This document shows, one piece after another, positions 61,704 to 64,000 of a stretch of DNA of 64,000 nucleotides. Position 1 is the first letter of the stretch, and every line of letters starts with the position of its first letter. The notes under the pieces are model-generated. The model was not told the origin of the DNA, made no database searches, and worked only from the letters and a program-made list of their open reading frames with translations. The DNA is from Verrucomicrobiia bacterium (GTDB taxonomy: Bacteria; Verrucomicrobiota; Verrucomicrobiia; Limisphaerales; Pedosphaeraceae): contig DATAUW010000009.1 of the NCBI GenBank assembly GCA_036268055.1, positions 120,459 to 184,458 on the forward strand, given 5' to 3'. The translations under genes and the position numbers were made by a program.

Positions 61704-64000
61704 GTGCATAGGACAATAGTTTTGGGTTTAACCTGTCTCATTTTGTTTCTGGCTGTTGGAAAACTTCACGCGGATGGCAGCGGCCTCAATGTCGTGGTGG
61801 TCGTCAATCAAAACAGCACCAATTCGGTGCAGCTTGGAAATTATTATTGCGAACTGCGCAATGTGCCGCCGCAAAATCTTTTGCGCATCAACTGGACCGG
61901 CGGCAACATCGAATGGACCACGGCGGATTATTCCAATGCTTTATATAATCCACTGATCGCGATGGTTTCCAGCCGCGGTCTCACCAACCAGGTTTTTTAC
62001 GTCGTGTTGTCCATGGATATTCCTTACCGCATCAATGGCGATTCCCAGAACGACGGCGACTTGAACAGCACGACGAGCGCTTTGTTCTACGGTTTCAAAT
62101 CCGATCCGCACGATCTTTCCATGTGCGAAATCGCCACCAACACCACCGACACTTATACTGGAAGTGAAAGCATCTTTCGCAACACCTTGCCCTCTTCCAA
62201 CACACTTGCTTTTTTGGCGACGATGATTACCGCCGATGATTTGCCAACTGCCGAAATGGTCGTGCGCCAGGGAGTCGCAAGCGATGGCACGTTCCCTGCG
62301 CAAACCGTTTGGTTAGGCAAAAGCAGCGATACTGCGCGCAACGTCCGCTATTCCGAATTCGACAACACGATCTTCAACACGCGGCTGCGGGGAAATTATT
62401 CCGTCGCGCGCACGAATATGTTTAACGCATTTTTCGGCGGATTGATTCTTGGTTATCAAAATGGCACCTACGCTTTTGGCATCAGTCCCATTCCACTATT
62501 TGTTCCCGGCACAATGGCGGACAGCCTGACTTCATTTGGTGGACAAATTTTTGAGAACACCGGCCAAACAACCTTGCTGGCTTTTGCCGCGGCAGGCGCA
62601 TCGGGCAGTTATGGAACCGTAAATGAACCGTGTGGTTACCAGGAAAAATTTCCCGACTCGCAAAATTATTTTTACCAGGCGCGCGGGTTCAGCCTGGGCG
62701 AATGCTATTATCAAAGTGTGACGAATATCTACGAGGGGCTGGTTTACGGCGAACCGTTGGCCGCGCCCTTTGCGAAAAAAGGCACCGGGACGTGGCCCGG
62801 CATTAGCAGCAATTCAGTTCTCTCCGGCACGACGAATCTTTCCGTCCAATTCACCGCCTCCGACTACCGCCATCCGCTCCAGCAACTCGACCTCTTCGTG
62901 GACGGCCTGTTCCTTACCACGATCAGCAACATTCCCCCACAATCGCGCGCAACCCTCCAGGTCACCATCAACGGCTCCTCCGCCACCTACACCGTTCCCG
63001 CGAATGCCACCATTAATTCCGTCACCGCTGGCCTCGTTAATACCCTCAACTCCAACCCTTTCCAACTCAATACCAAAATCTCCGCCTTCCAGCATGGCGA
63101 CCGCATCGAACTCCAATCCACCGCGCCCTACACCAGAACTGGCTCCCAAATCTCCATCGCCACCGACACCGAAATCGCCGGCGCCCCGCTCACCACCTTT
63201 CTTCAGTTCAATGACCTCTCCTCGTTCTTCCTCGACACCGTCGCTCAAGGCTTCAAACAATGCGTTGTCGGCGGCACGCTCCTCGCGAATTCCACCACCC
63301 AACTCACCGTCACGAAAACCAACGGCACCACCGTCTCCATCACGGTCACCAACTCCGGCGGCGCCACCGTGACCGATTTCGCCCAGGAAATTGTGAACGC
63401 CATCAACAGCACGACCGCCTTGCAAGGTCCCGATGGCGTTTATGCCGCTGACGCCGTCCAAGCCACGGAAACCCAGGCAATTTTGAATATCTATGCGCAA
63501 AGCGAAGGCTACGCGGCGGCCCAAATCAAAGTCGCTTTTAGTGGCCTCAGCACCGTCACCGTTACCCCGCTGACCGCCAGCACGCTCACGGACAATGTCC
63601 ACGACCTGCAACCGCGCGAACATCTTTACGTCACCGTCGGCGTCACCAATCTTTCGGCCACGATTCCGCTCGCCACCGCCAATCTTTCCGACGGCTATCA
63701 TGAACTCGAAGCCGTCGCTTACGAAGGCAGCAGTGTCCATACGCAAACGCGCGCGACGCAAAATGTCATTGTCAAAAACACTTCGTTGACGGCCACATTT
63801 AACGGCGCGCTCACAGGCACTAACACTTCAACGCAACCAACTTTGCAATTCACCGTCACGCCGAACACAGTCGCCATCCATACAATTCAACTTTTCAGCA
63901 CGGGCGGCTTGCTCGCGGCGGTGACAAACCAATCGTCGGCGACGTTTGCGGTGAACCTCGCCAGCCTCGATGTCGGCTTGCATCCATTTTACGCCATTGT
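61704..64000 (+). CDS. Large secreted TIGR03790-like protein, C-terminus cut by window edge
   Basis: GTG at 61704 opens a 765-codon frame with no stop before the right edge. The first ~24 residues form a signal peptide (VLGLTCLILFLAVGKLHADG). The segment NVVVVVNQNSTNSVQLGNYYCELRNVPPQNLLRI and the following ~330 residues (VFYVVLSMDIPYRING, GGLILGYQ, AAAGASGSYGTVNEPC) match the TIGR03790 family as I remember it. From ~residue 365 the protein becomes repetitive, Ser/Thr/Asn-rich beta sequence resembling Ig-like or adhesin-type domains. A stop in frame lies just before the GTG. Function unknown; secreted or surface-exposed. Confidence 0.8.
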   Translation, partial: MHRTIVLGLTCLILFLAVGKLHADGSGLNVVVVVNQNSTNSVQLGNYYCELRNVPPQNLLRINWTGGNIEWTTADYSNALYNPLIAMVSSRGLTNQVFYVVLSMDIPYRINGDSQNDGDLNSTTSALFYGFKSDPHDLSMCEIATNTTDTYTGSESIFRNTLPSSNTLAFLATMITADDLPTAEMVVRQGVASDGTFPAQTVWLGKSSDTARNVRYSEFDNTIFNTRLRGNYSVARTNMFNAFFGGLILGYQNGTYAFGISPIPLFVPGTMADSLTSFGGQIFENTGQTTLLAFAAAGASGSYGTVNEPCGYQEKFPDSQNYFYQARGFSLGECYYQSVTNIYEGLVYGEPLAAPFAKKGTGTWPGISSNSVLSGTTNLSVQFTASDYRHPLQQLDLFVDGLFLTTISNIPPQSRATLQVTINGSSATYTVPANATINSVTAGLVNTLNSNPFQLNTKISAFQHGDRIELQSTAPYTRTGSQISIATDTEIAGAPLTTFLQFNDLSSFFLDTVAQGFKQCVVGGTLLANSTTQLTVTKTNGTTVSITVTNSGGATVTDFAQEIVNAINSTTALQGPDGVYAADAVQATETQAILNIYAQSEGYAAAQIKVAFSGLSTVTVTPLTASTLTDNVHDLQPREHLYVTVGVTNLSATIPLATANLSDGYHELEAVAYEGSSVHTQTRATQNVIVKNTSLTATFNGALTGTNTSTQPTLQFTVTPNTVAIHTIQLFSTGGLLAAVTNQSSATFAVNLASLDVGLHPFYAI

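Noticed and set aside
62814..63761. 315-codon Gly/Val-rich frame opposite the TIGR03790-like gene
   Set aside because: Produced by the ACC/TCC codon bias of the plus-strand gene; the composition is a mirror of Thr/Ser repeats.

Overview
The window reads as a chromosome piece from a free-living Verrucomicrobiota bacterium, probably of the Pedosphaera/Limisphaerales type. This is inferred from the gene mix (beta-propeller/phosphoesterase proteins, SWIM-SNF2 helicases, a TIGR03790-like secreted protein, GH29/GH79/polysaccharide-lyase genes) and from a recurrent verrucomicrobial C-terminal beta module (sTDLvnW...RFYRV). No rRNA, tRNA, CRISPR array, insertion sequence or phage gene is visible. Coding density is high, and both window edges cut genes.

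Layout. 1-2.0 kb: 3'-truncated Gcr-like ('SpecificRecomb') membrane protein, minus strand. 2.4-5.7 kb: a plus-strand group of an SPFH protein with a C-terminal DNA-binding-like domain, two tiny ATGA-coupled membrane ORFs (the second only 56 aa), a DUF3592-like membrane protein and a zinc-ribbon membrane protein; this recalls the Bacillus ydjGHI membrane-stress genes. 5.7-15.8 kb: a carbohydrate locus with a GH79-like glucuronidase, an alginate/glucuronan-lyase-like enzyme, ThuA, a sugar isomerase, a hydroxyacid dehydrogenase, a LacI regulator, an SSS symporter and a GH29 fucosidase. 15.9-22.7 kb: photolyase, an unassigned aldolase-like protein, an RluD-type pseudouridine synthase and a SWIM-SNF2 helicase. 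22.8-30.5 kb: three PF04185-type phosphoesterases, two of them tandem paralogues carrying beta-propellers and poly-Asp tails.

30.5-33.6 kb: aroC converges on a prepilin peptidase gene that overlaps aroE. 33.7-46.4 kb: a respiratory complex I operon in the order nuoA-B-C-[antitoxin-toxin]-D-I-H-J-K-L-M-M-N. It lacks nuoEFG, has two nuoM genes, and carries a ParE/RelE-type toxin-antitoxin pair between nuoC and nuoD, with the toxin end overlapping the nuoD start. A plausible sigma-70 promoter precedes nuoA.

46.5-51.4 kb: dnaJ-type chaperone, a second SWIM-SNF2 helicase and a small conserved protein. 51.8-54.6 kb: a DUF5060/DUF4038-like glycosidase followed by a KDG-kinase-like PfkB kinase. 54.6-61.5 kb: housekeeping and uncharacterised genes (anmK, 3-methyladenine glycosylase, M50 protease, GGQ-domain rescue factor, MFS exporter, three hypotheticals, FAA hydrolase). 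61.7-64 kb: the start of a large secreted TIGR03790-like protein that runs off the window.

The most notable points are the toxin-antitoxin pair embedded in the complex I operon, the SPFH/zinc-ribbon membrane group, the Asp-tailed propeller-phosphoesterase tandem, and two non-coding elements: a 21-bp repeat with flanking blocks found near 2.2 and 51.7 kb, and an 'LCASAPLRLCV'-type element near 46.9 kb. All functions are assigned by reading translated motifs; no database search was run.
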